Below the pieces are notes generated by a model. That model was given only the letters and a program-made list of their open reading frames with translations, was not told where the DNA came from and did not search any database. DNA of 64,000 nt from Streptococcus hyointestinalis (GTDB lineage: Bacteria; Bacillota; Bacilli; Lactobacillales; Streptococcaceae): NCBI RefSeq assembly GCF_011039275.1, contig NZ_JAAKGB010000001.1, positions 1,798,001 to 1,862,000 of the forward strand, given 5' to 3'. A program made the position numbers and the translations under genes. Within the stretch, counting starts at the first letter, position 1. Each line of letters starts with the position of its first letter. This document shows positions 25,872-34,783 of this stretch, piece by piece.

Positions 25872-28836
25872 TTATCTCCTACGTTTTCGGCTGCCTTTTT
25901 TCCGAGGTTTGATTGCTTTCTTAACAGAGTTAAAGACTTTTTTTACAAAAGAGGTCACTCGTTTCACGACTCTCTGTACAGGTTTGACAATTGGTCTAAA
26001 CACCTTTTTAATCGTTTTTTTAACAGGTCTAGGAATCACCTTTCTCACAGCAGTATAGGCTTTCTTGACGACAGAGACCGTTTTCTTGACGCTAAAGGCA
26101 ACAGCTCTAGGGATAGTCTTTGTGACAAAGTTGGTTACTGTTGTCGCAGCCTTTTTAATGACTTTTGGCACTGTTTTTGTGACAAAATGACTGACCTTTG
26201 AGACGACCTTTTTAGTAACATTGACAATAGGTTTCACAACCTTAGTGTTTATTGCCTGAATAGCCTTTGCCGCTGGCTTAATGATTCTTTTATCAACTGT
26301 TTTACCAATAAAGCTAGCAGTCGTCTTAAAAGGATGTTTCCGAAATTTATCAATATTTCCGTCATAAAGAACAGTATCTAAGGTCTTGATATTTTTCCCA
26401 ATATTTTTATGTTTTCCAGTAGCTACCGAGTAAACTAATGCTCCTATACCTCCAACAGTTAATAAGTTGTAAATAATGTCCATAAAGGACGATAATTGGG
26501 CTTCTCCTTTATCAGCCATCTTTCCTTTACCATAAACTTGAAGAAAAAGCTCTTTGCGTTTCTTATCTAGGTCCTTTTGCCCGTAATATTTCAAGATACG
26601 CTCATCAAGTGGCAAATCTTTATAATCTGGATGTTTCGCTAAAATAATAGCATCCATGTCGGTATAGACATCAGAGGTAGGCATTGTGGTCAATAAATCA
26701 CCAATAAGAGAATTTTGTTGCAAAATAGCAGTTCTCTGATTTGTATTATTGATAGTATCTCTGAACAGAGAGGAGTCAGTAAACAGAGGGAGAACGAGTG
26801 AGCGAGAAGCATAATGCTTAGTGGTTTCATCAGTAAAACTCTGCTCTTCTAAAGAAGCTAGCGTTGTCATGACATGTGCAAAGTCAATCTTACCGTCGTC
26901 ATGATTACTTCTTATTGTTTCTTTTATATTACTCGGCACTGTGTAGGTGGAACCATTATAAGTGTTGTAGAGATTCTGTAGAAAGTCTGTGCTATAAGAT
27001 GGCGATGCTAAGGTTAAAGCAATTTCTTTATTGATAGCACTTTTATTGTTACCGTACTTTTTCTTAGCTTTCTTACCAATTTCCTTGATAAACTTAATTA
27101 ACTCATTCTTTTCTACACTATCCGTAATCCCTGTGTTAATACCGAACCAGTCTGTTTTAGAAGAAGTTATCTCCTTCTTCTGAATAGGCTTATTCTGTTT
27201 GGTAGGCGTAGGCGGACTAACCACTATTTGTTTCGTTGGAGAAAGAGGAACATAGGTTGGAACAGTTGTTCCAATGCTTGTCTGGATTGATTTCGTCGGT
27301 TTAGCATAGGTGTAAATGATGGTGATTGGGTGAGCAACTTGAGGGGTTACAGGCGTTACCTTAACTGTTGGTGTTTGTTGAAGAGTCACCGTCTTTTTAG
27401 GAGTCACTGGTTTAGGTACAACCTTATTGCGATGATAAAGGATAATCGGAGTCAGGATAGCCTGTGGTTCTTGAACTTCCTTAGGTTTTACAGGGCGACT
27501 CATGAATGTAGGAGCTATTGGTGGGGTTGGAGGATTTAAAATTCCACCCTTAACCTTTATATCTGAATTAAAGGCAAACCAATCTGCAAATCCGTTGGTA
27601 TTACCGAAGGTAAAGCGGATACGTTCCGTCGATTTTCCGACAATTGCCCCAATATAGGCGTCAGGACTTGTTTCACTATCCCAATCAGCGACTAATGCTT
27701 CTTGATGCGTGTTACTATGGTTGAGGGCATAATCATTTTGAACCGTAATGGTTGAGCCATTGATAGGAAGAAAAGTACCATTATATTTTCCAACAAACTC
27801 TCCTTGACCCTCAAAAGAGTTAATACTAGCAAAGCTTGTCAGCGCATAGTTCTCAGCTGTAGGAATGAGTTCCTTTCCACTAGCATCAAAAAATTGCACG
27901 GTCATTTCCATCTCAAAGGAACTTTGCGTTTTGCCGTCCTTATTGTAGATATGTGTGTAAGAAGTGACAGTTGGGTCAGCGATAGCTTGGAAAATAACCT
28001 TACCAGAATAGTGGGTGGTTGCTAATAGTTTGTAGGTATAGCGAACTTTCTTTAGCTGATAACCAGAAAAACTGGAGTTCTCTAAATCGGTGTAGTCTAC
28101 AATAACCGTGTCCCCTACAGCCATTAAAGCACTATTCCAAGTTCCTTTAGTAGTCACGGTTTGCTTCGTCAGAGGTGCTGTTACCGTTCCAGGATCCATC
28201 CAGCCATTGCTATCCTTAACGACCGTGTTAAGAATAGCATCAGGAATAACAGTTCCAGTAAAGGTTTGCGTGGCATTTGGCTCAGAGCGAAAAATGAGAT
28301 TCTGAGCAAGAACTTCAGGTTAATAACCAGCTTTATCTGTGTTTCCTAAGGCGGTTTGATAGTCCTCATCGTAACGAGCTTTAGCTAAACGATAAGTCGT
28401 CTTTAAATCAACTTGATATTGTTGCTCCTTTTTCTGGTAATCTTGGTATTGAACAAGGTCTTGTTGATAGGTTTCAACTTGTTTTAGATACTCTTGATGA
28501 GCTTTTTCAGCAGTTTGATAGTTACGTTTCGCTTCTTGATAATTTTGGGTCACTTCAATGACGGTCTGGGTTTGTTGAGAATAGTTCTCTTGAGATTCTT
28601 GGGCGGTTTCAAAGCTTTCTGCTTCTGTTTTAACCGTCATAATCCCTTCAGCTTTAGCTTGTGAAATAGCTTGATTCAGCTGAGAGTTATCAGTGTAAGC
28701 TTCAGTCGTAGGAGATGTAGCTGTTGAATTGGAGTCGGTTTCAATTTGGTCAGAAGTTATATTTTCTTCTGCTAATGCATGAGGAGCTGCTAGCAAACAG
28801 TCCTATTCCTAAACGTCGGTAATGTTTCGTCTTCAT
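25872..28836 (-). pseudogene. Broken GbpC/Spa-domain surface protein with Lys/Arg-rich C-terminus
   Basis: The original start is probably the ATG at 28836 after CAGGAG, giving MKTKHYRRLGIGLF, the start of a signal peptide. The frame then shifts by one: LLAAPHALAEE and the rest lie in the next frame. A Gln/Tyr-rich coiled coil follows, then an in-frame TAA at 28322-28320 inside K-A-G-Y-stop-P-E-V-L-A-Q, probably a former Leu TTA. The remaining 775 codons from 28199 encode a GbpC/Spa (antigen I/II-like) domain (to about 220), a Pro/Thr-rich linker (222-345), an unknown domain (350-560), one hydrophobic segment (574-594) and a strongly basic repeating tail (620-775) ending RKKGSRKRRR. There is no LPxTG. 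Internal translation from 28199 lacks a signal peptide. Confidence 0.72.
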
Positions 28837-28969
28837 AAATCTCCTGAATAGTATTAGTTTAGCAGGCAAAAAAATCCAATTTTATTATATCAGTATTTAT
28901 CATTTTAGAAAAGAGTAGATAGCTAAAAAAGTTACTTAATGAGGCTTTTCAGTTACAGGCTTATCTTTT

Positions 28970-28990
28970 TATGATATAATGCTAATTATG
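28970..28990 (+). promoter_or_regulatory. Extended -10 promoter of rnhC, probably leaderless
   Basis: TGA-TATAAT (28972-28980), then 7 nt, then the ATG at 28988. No ribosome site is present. Confidence 0.55.
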
Positions 28991-29887
28991 AATACAGTCG
29001 TTATGTCTTCTGATTTAGCCTTGCAAAAACAAGTGATGAAGCGTTTAAAAGCCTATCAAGTGCCTAATAAAAACCCACATCTTGCTTTTTTTGCAAAGAT
29101 GGATGGCTGCAGCGTCTCACTCTACCATTCTGGAAAACTCGTTTTCCAAGGGAAAAGCGCTTCAAGCCTAGCACAGACTTTTGGCTACGCCAAAGAAATC
29201 ACAACAAACGCAGCGCTCAATCAGCAAACACAAGCACTGATTGGCTCTGATGAAGTGGGAAACGGCTCTTACTTTGGTGGGTTGGCTGTCGTGGCTTCTT
29301 TTGTCACACCTGATGATTTTTCTTTCTTGAGAGAGCTAGGTGTCGCCGACTCCAAGACTCTGACAGATGACAAAATTTGCCAGATAGCTCCTCTCCTAAA
29401 GGAAAAGATTCCTCACAAGAGCTTGCTTTTATCACCTCGAAAGTACAATGAAGTCGTCGGGGCAGGGAAACCTTACAATGCTGTTTCTGTCAAGGTGGCG
29501 CTTCACAATCAGGCTATTTTTTTACTCCTGCAGGAGGGAGTGCGACCTGACGGCATTGTTATCGATGCTTTCACCAGTCAAAAAAACTATCTCAACTACC
29601 TCAAGCAGGAAAAAAATCACTTTGATGAAGCATTTTCTCTTGTGGAAAAAGCAGAGAGTCAGTTTTTAGCCGTTGCAGTTAGCTCTGTCATTGCTCGCCA
29701 GCTCTTTTTAGAAAATCTCCAGCAGCTTAGCCAAAAAGTCGGCATGCAACTACCAAGTGGTGCTGGTGCAAAATCTGATAAGGTCGCTAGTCAGCTTTTG
29801 AAAACACAGGGCATGTCTGCACTTGAGGAAACCGCTAAATTGCACTTTGCTAATACTCAAAAAGCCATCAAGCTTTTACACTCTTAG
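28988..29887 (+). CDS. rnhC: Ribonuclease HIII
   Basis: The protein has 299 residues: an N-terminal TBP-like substrate-binding domain (1-85), then the RNase HII/HIII catalytic domain starting at [14 protein letters not shown], with further acidic residues in VADSKTL and VIDAF. It cuts RNA in RNA-DNA hybrids. The frame also contains an ATG three codons upstream, but the -10 box overlaps that point, so 28988 is preferred. It is followed by lepB after 17 bp. Confidence 0.95.
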   Translation: MNTVVMSSDLALQKQVMKRLKAYQVPNKNPHLAFFAKMDGCSVSLYHSGKLVFQGKSASSLAQTFGYAKEITTNAALNQQTQALIGSDEVGNGSYFGGLAVVASFVTPDDFSFLRELGVADSKTLTDDKICQIAPLLKEKIPHKSLLLSPRKYNEVVGAGKPYNAVSVKVALHNQAIFLLLQEGVRPDGIVIDAFTSQKNYLNYLKQEKNHFDEAFSLVEKAESQFLAVAVSSVIARQLFLENLQQLSQKVGMQLPSGAGAKSDKVASQLLKTQGMSALEETAKLHFANTQKAIKLLHS

Positions 29888-29904
29888 GAAAAAAAGGAAC
29901 ATTT

Positions 29905-30498
29905 ATGAAGAAATTTATGAAAGAATGGGGACTTTTTATCTTCATTTTCGCTGTTATTGGACTTAGTCGACTTTTCTTGTGGCAGTTTGTCCGAGTAGAT
30001 GGGCACTCAATGGACCCTACTCTTGCCAACAACGAAAGGCTCTTGGTGCTTTCACACACCTCTATTGACCGCTCTGATATTGTGGTCGCTTCTGAGGAGG
30101 AAGATGGTAAAAAGAAAATTATCGTTAAGCGTGTTATCGGGCTTCCTGGTGACACTATCAGCTATAAAAACGATGTCTTAAAAGTCAATGGTAAAGTCGT
30201 CAAAGAGCCTTATCTTGAGACTTACCAAAAGCTGTTTAAAAAGGATAAATTGCAAAGCACCTACTCTTACAATGCTCTGTTTCAAGGCTTAGCTGAAAAA
30301 GCAACAGCCTTTACAACGGATGCTAATGGTAGTGCTGACTTTACTATAACCGTTCCAAAAGGGCAGTATTATCTTCTTGGTGATGACCGTATCGTCTCTA
30401 GAGACAGTCGTGAGGTTGGTACCTTTAAAAAGAAAGATATCATCGGAGAAGTGAAGTTCCGTATCTGGCCATTTAACCGCATAGGAACTGTTCAATAA
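29905..30498 (+). CDS. lepB: Signal peptidase I
   Basis: The 197-residue membrane protease has one N-terminal helix (about 9-27), the catalytic Ser35 in DGHSMDP, the general base Lys74 in IVKRVIGLPGD and box E GDDRIVSRDSR. It removes signal peptides from exported proteins on the outer face of the membrane, which would include the CHAP and YSIRK proteins in this window. It is cotranscribed with rnhC. Confidence 0.95.
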   Translation: MKKFMKEWGLFIFIFAVIGLSRLFLWQFVRVDGHSMDPTLANNERLLVLSHTSIDRSDIVVASEEEDGKKKIIVKRVIGLPGDTISYKNDVLKVNGKVVKEPYLETYQKLFKKDKLQSTYSYNALFQGLAEKATAFTTDANGSADFTITVPKGQYYLLGDDRIVSRDSREVGTFKKKDIIGEVKFRIWPFNRIGTVQ

Positions 30499-30501
30499 AA
30501 A

Positions 30502-30535
30502 ATAAGAGGGAGATGTGATCGACCTCTTATTTTAA
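30502..30535 (+). terminator. Terminator-like hairpin between lepB and recD2
   Basis: AAAATAAGAGG, 12-nt loop, CCTCTTATTTT. The T run after it is short, so termination may be partial and recD2 may be read through from rnhC-lepB. Confidence 0.6.
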
Positions 30536-30557
30536 CACTCATAAATAGGACAATATC

Positions 30558-32903
30558 ATGGAATACTTTTTCACAGGCAGTATTGAGCGCATTATCTTTG
30601 AAAATGCCAGCAATTTTTTCAAAATTTTACTCCTCAATATCGAAGATACGGATAGTTCTTTTGATGATTTTGAGATTATCGTCACAGGTATCATGGCAGA
30701 GGTCATAGAGGGAGAGACCTATACTTTTTGGGGCGAGCTGGTCGAGCACCCAAAGTACGGCGAGCAGTTGAGCGCTAGTCGGTACGAGCGCCAAAAGCCG
30801 ACTGCTTCAGGTTTGATTAACTATTTTTCCAGCAGCCAGTTTAAGGGCATTGGTAAAAAAACAGCTGAGAAAATCGTGACCCTTTATGGCAATGACCCTA
30901 TTGATGCGATTTTAGAAGACCCAAGTAAGCTGGATACTATCTCTGGTCTGTCAAAAGTCAAAAAAGAGCAATTTATCGCTAAACTCAGACTCAACTACGG
31001 TAGCGAGCAAATCCTCTCAAAACTAGCAGAATACGGTATCTCTAACCGCTATGCTATGCAGATTTTTGACCATTACAAGGAGACAACGCTCGATGTTATC
31101 ACGGACAATCCTTATCAATTGGTCGAGGATATTCAAGGGATTGGCTTTAAAATCGCTGACCAGCTAGCCGAGCAGCTAGGAATTGCAGATGACTCCCCCA
31201 AGCGCTTTCGGGCTGCACTCCTTCATTGCCTTTTGAATATCTGCATGAATAGTGGAGATACTTATGTTGAGGCACGGCGCTTGCTTGAGGAGACCTTGAC
31301 ACTTCTCGAGCAATCACGGCAAATTGAGATTGACCCTGCACTCGTTGCAAACGAGCTGACACAGCTCATCAACGACGAGAAAATCCAGCATGTGGAAACA
31401 AAGATTTTTGATAACAGTCTTTATTTTTCAGAAGCTGGTATCCAAAAACAGCTTCACCGTATCCTTAACTTTGAACTCAAAAATCGAGCTAGCGATGAGC
31501 GTATTGAAAAGAAACTCCAAAAAGTCGAGAAAGAACTGGGGATTAGCTACGACTCCATCCAAAGACAAGCCATTCGTGACGCCCTCAGCTCCAAGGTCTT
31601 TATCCTAACAGGTGGACCAGGAACGGGAAAGACAACTGTTATTAACGGTATCATTCAGACCTATGCTGAGCTCCATACGATTGACTTAAAAAAGACAAAG
31701 GATTTGCCTATTGTCTTGGCAGCGCCGACTGGAAGAGCTAGCCGCAGGATGAATGAGCTGACAGGACTTCCGAGTGCTACCATTCACCGTCATCTAGGCT
31801 TAAACCGTGACCAAGAGTTTCAGCTTTTAGATGATGAGTTGGATTGTGACTTGATTATCATTGATGAGTTTTCAATGGTGGATACTTGGCTTGCCCACAA
31901 GCTTTTTTTAGCTCTGCCCTCGCACGCACAGGTCATTATCGTTGGCGATAGCGACCAGCTCCCTTCTGTCGGACCGGGGCAGGTCCTTGCAGATTTGCTC
32001 AAAATCCCTGAGCTTCCAAAAGTCTGCCTTGAAAAAATCTTTAGACAGTCTGAAGACTCTACTATCGTCACACTGGCAAGTCAGATAAGACAAGGGCTTT
32101 TGCCAGCTGACTTTACGGCTAAAAAGCCTGACCGCTCTTACTTTGAAGCGCAAGCCAATTACATCCCAGATATGGTGGTCAAGATTGTTGCGTCTGCACT
32201 TCGAAATGGTATTAAGGCTCAAGACGTTCAAGTCCTCGCCCCCATGTATCGTGGACAGGCTGGTATCAACAACCTCAATACACTGCTTCAAGAACTACTC
32301 AATCCCGAAAAAGACCTCTCCTTTACCTTTAACGATATGACCTTTCGTAAGGGTGACAAGGTCCTCCACCTCATCAATGACGCTGAACACAACGTCTTTA
32401 ACGGCGATATTGGTTACATCACAGACCTCATCCCTGCCAAGTACACAGAGTCTAAGCAAGATGAACTCTTTATTAACTTTGACGGGCAAGAGGTTATCTA
32501 TGCCAGAAAAGACTGGATGAGAATAACCCTCGCTTATGCCATGTCCATCCACAAATCACAAGGGAGTGAATTTCCTGTGGTTATCCTGCCTATCACACAG
32601 CAAAGCAGACGTATGCTAGAGCGTAATCTCATCTACACTGCCATCACACGTGCTAAGAGTAAGCTCATCCTACTCGGAGAGATCAGTGCATTTGACTATG
32701 CCATCCACACACAAGGCACCAAGAGACACACCTATCTCATCGAGCGCTTTTTGGAGCAAGACCTCCCTGCAAGCGAGAAAGCTAACGACAACTCTAGCGA
32801 CAAGGAGACAAACCAATACCGCTTGACAGAGGAAAATATCACCACGATTGACCCCATGATTGGGCTTAGCCAAGAAGAGATTGATTTCTTTTTCAAATCT
32901 TAA
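30558..32903 (+). CDS. recD2: RecD2-type ATP-dependent DNA helicase
   Basis: The 781-residue SF1B helicase lacks RecBC partners. An N-terminal OB-like region and helix-hairpin-helix segments (about 90-200; FKGIGKKTAEKIV and IQGIGFKIADQLA) precede the motor with Walker A TGGPGTGKTT, DEFSMVD, GDSDQLPSVGPGQ and the C-terminal motif AMSIHKSQGSEFPVV. It moves 5' to 3' on DNA and acts in replication and repair. The spacing after lepB and the weak terminator are compatible with read-through. Confidence 0.95.
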   Translation: MEYFFTGSIERIIFENASNFFKILLLNIEDTDSSFDDFEIIVTGIMAEVIEGETYTFWGELVEHPKYGEQLSASRYERQKPTASGLINYFSSSQFKGIGKKTAEKIVTLYGNDPIDAILEDPSKLDTISGLSKVKKEQFIAKLRLNYGSEQILSKLAEYGISNRYAMQIFDHYKETTLDVITDNPYQLVEDIQGIGFKIADQLAEQLGIADDSPKRFRAALLHCLLNICMNSGDTYVEARRLLEETLTLLEQSRQIEIDPALVANELTQLINDEKIQHVETKIFDNSLYFSEAGIQKQLHRILNFELKNRASDERIEKKLQKVEKELGISYDSIQRQAIRDALSSKVFILTGGPGTGKTTVINGIIQTYAELHTIDLKKTKDLPIVLAAPTGRASRRMNELTGLPSATIHRHLGLNRDQEFQLLDDELDCDLIIIDEFSMVDTWLAHKLFLALPSHAQVIIVGDSDQLPSVGPGQVLADLLKIPELPKVCLEKIFRQSEDSTIVTLASQIRQGLLPADFTAKKPDRSYFEAQANYIPDMVVKIVASALRNGIKAQDVQVLAPMYRGQAGINNLNTLLQELLNPEKDLSFTFNDMTFRKGDKVLHLINDAEHNVFNGDIGYITDLIPAKYTESKQDELFINFDGQEVIYARKDWMRITLAYAMSIHKSQGSEFPVVILPITQQSRRMLERNLIYTAITRAKSKLILLGEISAFDYAIHTQGTKRHTYLIERFLEQDLPASEKANDNSSDKETNQYRLTEENITTIDPMIGLSQEEIDFFFKS

Positions 32904-32911
32904 AGAAAACG

Positions 32912-32939
32912 TTGACATTCTGTCAATTCGTATTATAAT
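32912..32939 (+). promoter_or_regulatory. Promoter with a palindrome over the -35 box
   Basis: TTGACA (32912-32917), 16 bp, TATAAT (32934-32939). The -35 is one arm of the perfect inverted repeat TTGACA-TTC-TGTCAA (32912-32926), a possible operator. Confidence 0.7.
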
Positions 32940-32972
32940 AAACGTAACATCATATTTTTTAGGAGGTTTATT

Positions 32973-33443
32973 ATGATTTCATATGAAAAAGTGCGTCGGT
33001 CGCTAAAATCTTGGAATAGCTTTATCGCATGGGTAAACACCCTTGGTGCAGTCTTTAAGGTTTATCTCATCGCAAGCTACTTTTTTCTCTTGAACAATCT
33101 GGCTGAGATTAAAAAGATGTATTCTGCTAGCCAGTATCAAGCGATTCTCGCCTCAACGCATATCAGTGTACTTGTTCTTACGATTATAGGATTGGTGGCA
33201 AACATCACCATTGCTTACTTGGCATTTCGCAATCGTAGTCAAATAGTAGACAGTGAGCCTGACTTGTCGCCTTATCTGATTGGTATCATCTATACTGTTG
33301 GCTACAATGTCCTCTCTATTATTATGTCTATCTCTCTAGGTGGCTCTTTTGTGCCGACATCACTGATTGTACCACTGCTCTTTTTAGCTTTGTATGTCTA
33401 CGTCTATCGCAAAGCTCAAACATTACTTGCTAAAGAAGACTAA
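32973..33443 (+). CDS. Small integral membrane protein of unknown function
   Basis: The 156-residue protein has four predicted membrane helices (about 20-42, 62-85, 100-122 and 128-147), an N-terminal amphipathic start (MISYEKVRRSLKSW) and a short basic tail. AGGAGG precedes the ATG. I do not recognise a family. It has its own consensus promoter with a palindromic -35 and ends at a terminator shared with convergent dinB. Confidence 0.75.
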   Translation: MISYEKVRRSLKSWNSFIAWVNTLGAVFKVYLIASYFFLLNNLAEIKKMYSASQYQAILASTHISVLVLTIIGLVANITIAYLAFRNRSQIVDSEPDLSPYLIGIIYTVGYNVLSIIMSISLGGSFVPTSLIVPLLFLALYVYVYRKAQTLLAKED

Positions 33444-33444
33444 A

Positions 33445-33468
33445 AAAGCACTCAACTTGAGTGCTTTT
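33445..33468. terminator. Bidirectional terminator overlapping the dinB 3' end
   Basis: AAAAAGCACTCAA pairs with TTGAGTGCTTTT. The hairpin includes the last codons and stop of dinB (ending H-S-S). Confidence 0.8.
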
Positions 33469-34567
33469 CATCATAATCAAACAGTTGCAAACGCTGATAA
33501 GCATCGTCAAGCCCTGTCACTGTCACCCCAAGCAGACGAATGCCAGCTTTATTTTCCTCCAAGCTATCATAAATCGCTTGAGCTGTCTGCTCAATCAGCT
33601 CTAGGTCACTAGTCAGGTCATCCAGAGTCACACGCTTGGTCAAGGTCGAAAAATCTGCATAGCGTACTTTCAAAACAATGGTGCGCCCGAGTTTGTGGTT
33701 CTTCTCAAGGGTCTCAGCGACACGTCTAGCATTGTTGCTAATCTCAGCCTTGATGTCCTCATCAGCAAACAAAAGCTTACGATAAGTGCGCTCGCTGCCA
33801 ATGGACTTGCGCTCACGATTAGGCTTGACAGGAGAATTACTAATACCTCGTGCCTTACGATACAGGTCATAACCAAAGCGCCCAAAGCGGTCAATCAGCT
33901 CCATCTCAGGCACCTGTTGCAAGTCAGCTCCAGTGTAGACAGACATGGCATGCAATTTCTCAACGGTCTTTTTACCCACACCGTGGAATTTCTCGATAGG
34001 AAGTTTCGCTAGAAAATCCTCAGCGTCCTCTGGTAAAATAAGCGTAAGCCCTCTTGGCTTTTCATAGTCAGACGCCAGTTTGGCTAAAAATTTATTAAAG
34101 GACACGCCAGCAGAGCAAGTGAGATGTAGCTCCTGCCAAATATCGTGTTGGATGAGTTTAGCGATTTTAATGGCTGACTTGCTATTGATTTTATTTTCCG
34201 TGACATCTAGATAAGCCTCATCAATAGACATGGGCTCCACAAGGTCAGTATAGCGCTTAAAAATCTCACGCACCTGCATACCAATAGCACGGTATTTAGC
34301 GTGATTGCCCCTGATAAAGACAGCCTGTGGGCAGCGCTCATAAGCTTCTTTTGAGGACATGGCAGAGTGGATACCGTATTTTCTCGCCTCGTAGTTACAG
34401 GTCGAGACAACACCTCGACCACCTGTCAATCTGGGGTCAGATCCGATAACGACAGGTTTGCCTTTTAGGCTGGGGTCATCTCGCATCTCAACGGCAGCAA
34501 AAAAAGCATCCATGTCAATGTGGATAATTTTTCGTGATGTGTCATTGACTAAAGGAAAAATAAGCAT
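33452..34567 (-). CDS. dinB: DNA polymerase IV
   Basis: The Y-family translesion polymerase has about 371 residues. Catalytic acids are in [13 protein letters not shown] and [10 protein letters not shown]; the helix-hairpin-helix segment is [13 protein letters not shown] and the little-finger domain follows. A beta-clamp-binding type segment is near [11 protein letters not shown]. The ATG at 34567 follows AGGAGGTG; a GTG two codons earlier overlaps that site. A TATAAT at about 34592-34597 on the minus strand is the likely -10. Convergent with the small membrane protein gene. Confidence 0.94.
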   Translation of the reverse strand: MLIFPLVNDTSRKIIHIDMDAFFAAVEMRDDPSLKGKPVVIGSDPRLTGGRGVVSTCNYEARKYGIHSAMSSKEAYERCPQAVFIRGNHAKYRAIGMQVREIFKRYTDLVEPMSIDEAYLDVTENKINSKSAIKIAKLIQHDIWQELHLTCSAGVSFNKFLAKLASDYEKPRGLTLILPEDAEDFLAKLPIEKFHGVGKKTVEKLHAMSVYTGADLQQVPEMELIDRFGRFGYDLYRKARGISNSPVKPNRERKSIGSERTYRKLLFADEDIKAEISNNARRVAETLEKNHKLGRTIVLKVRYADFSTLTKRVTLDDLTSDLELIEQTAQAIYDSLEENKAGIRLLGVTVTGLDDAYQRLQLFDYDEKHSS

Positions 34568-34633
34568 ACCCACCTCCTGTTTTTCTTCTCCTATTATACA
34601 ATTTTCAAGCCAAGTTGACTGTTTTGGGATATT

Positions 34634-34672
34634 TATAATACAGTTAAGGTTTATTTAGTATACTGTATTATA
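34634..34672. repeat. Perfect 11-bp inverted repeat between dinB and pflB
   Basis: TATAATACAGT (34634-34644) and ACTGTATTATA (34662-34672) are separated by 17 bp. Each arm contains an outward -10-like TATAAT, one per strand. It is not followed by a T run, so it is not a terminator. A regulator-binding site is the likely reading. Confidence 0.55.
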
Positions 34673-34683
34673 AAAGAAACTTT

Positions 34684-34731
34684 TAGAAAACGCTTCTTTT
34701 GATTTAGAAAACGCTTACTATATGGTACAAT
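34684..34731 (+). promoter_or_regulatory. pflB promoter with two cre-like sites
   Basis: Two copies of TAGAAAACGCTT lie at 34684-34695 and 34705-34716, 21 bp apart. The second, extended to 34719, fits the cre consensus with one mismatch. An extended -10, TGG-TACAAT, ends at 34731. The copies are two helical turns apart, so CcpA dimers would bind the same face. Confidence 0.7.
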
Positions 34732-34783
34732 AAATTTGTAAATGTAACAGATAGTGTTACTAGAATAAGGAGAACATAACATT

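Noticed and set aside
25872..28199. Treating the 775-codon frame as a complete functional gene
   Set aside because: Its first Met (M-D-P-G-T-V) is inside a recognisable domain, with no ribosome site or signal peptide. The frame upstream continues to the TAA.
28320..28322. In-frame TAA in the GbpC/Spa-type gene as programmed recoding
   Set aside because: TAA is not a normal recoding codon, no stimulatory structure is visible, and the same gene also has a frame change. Gene decay is simpler.
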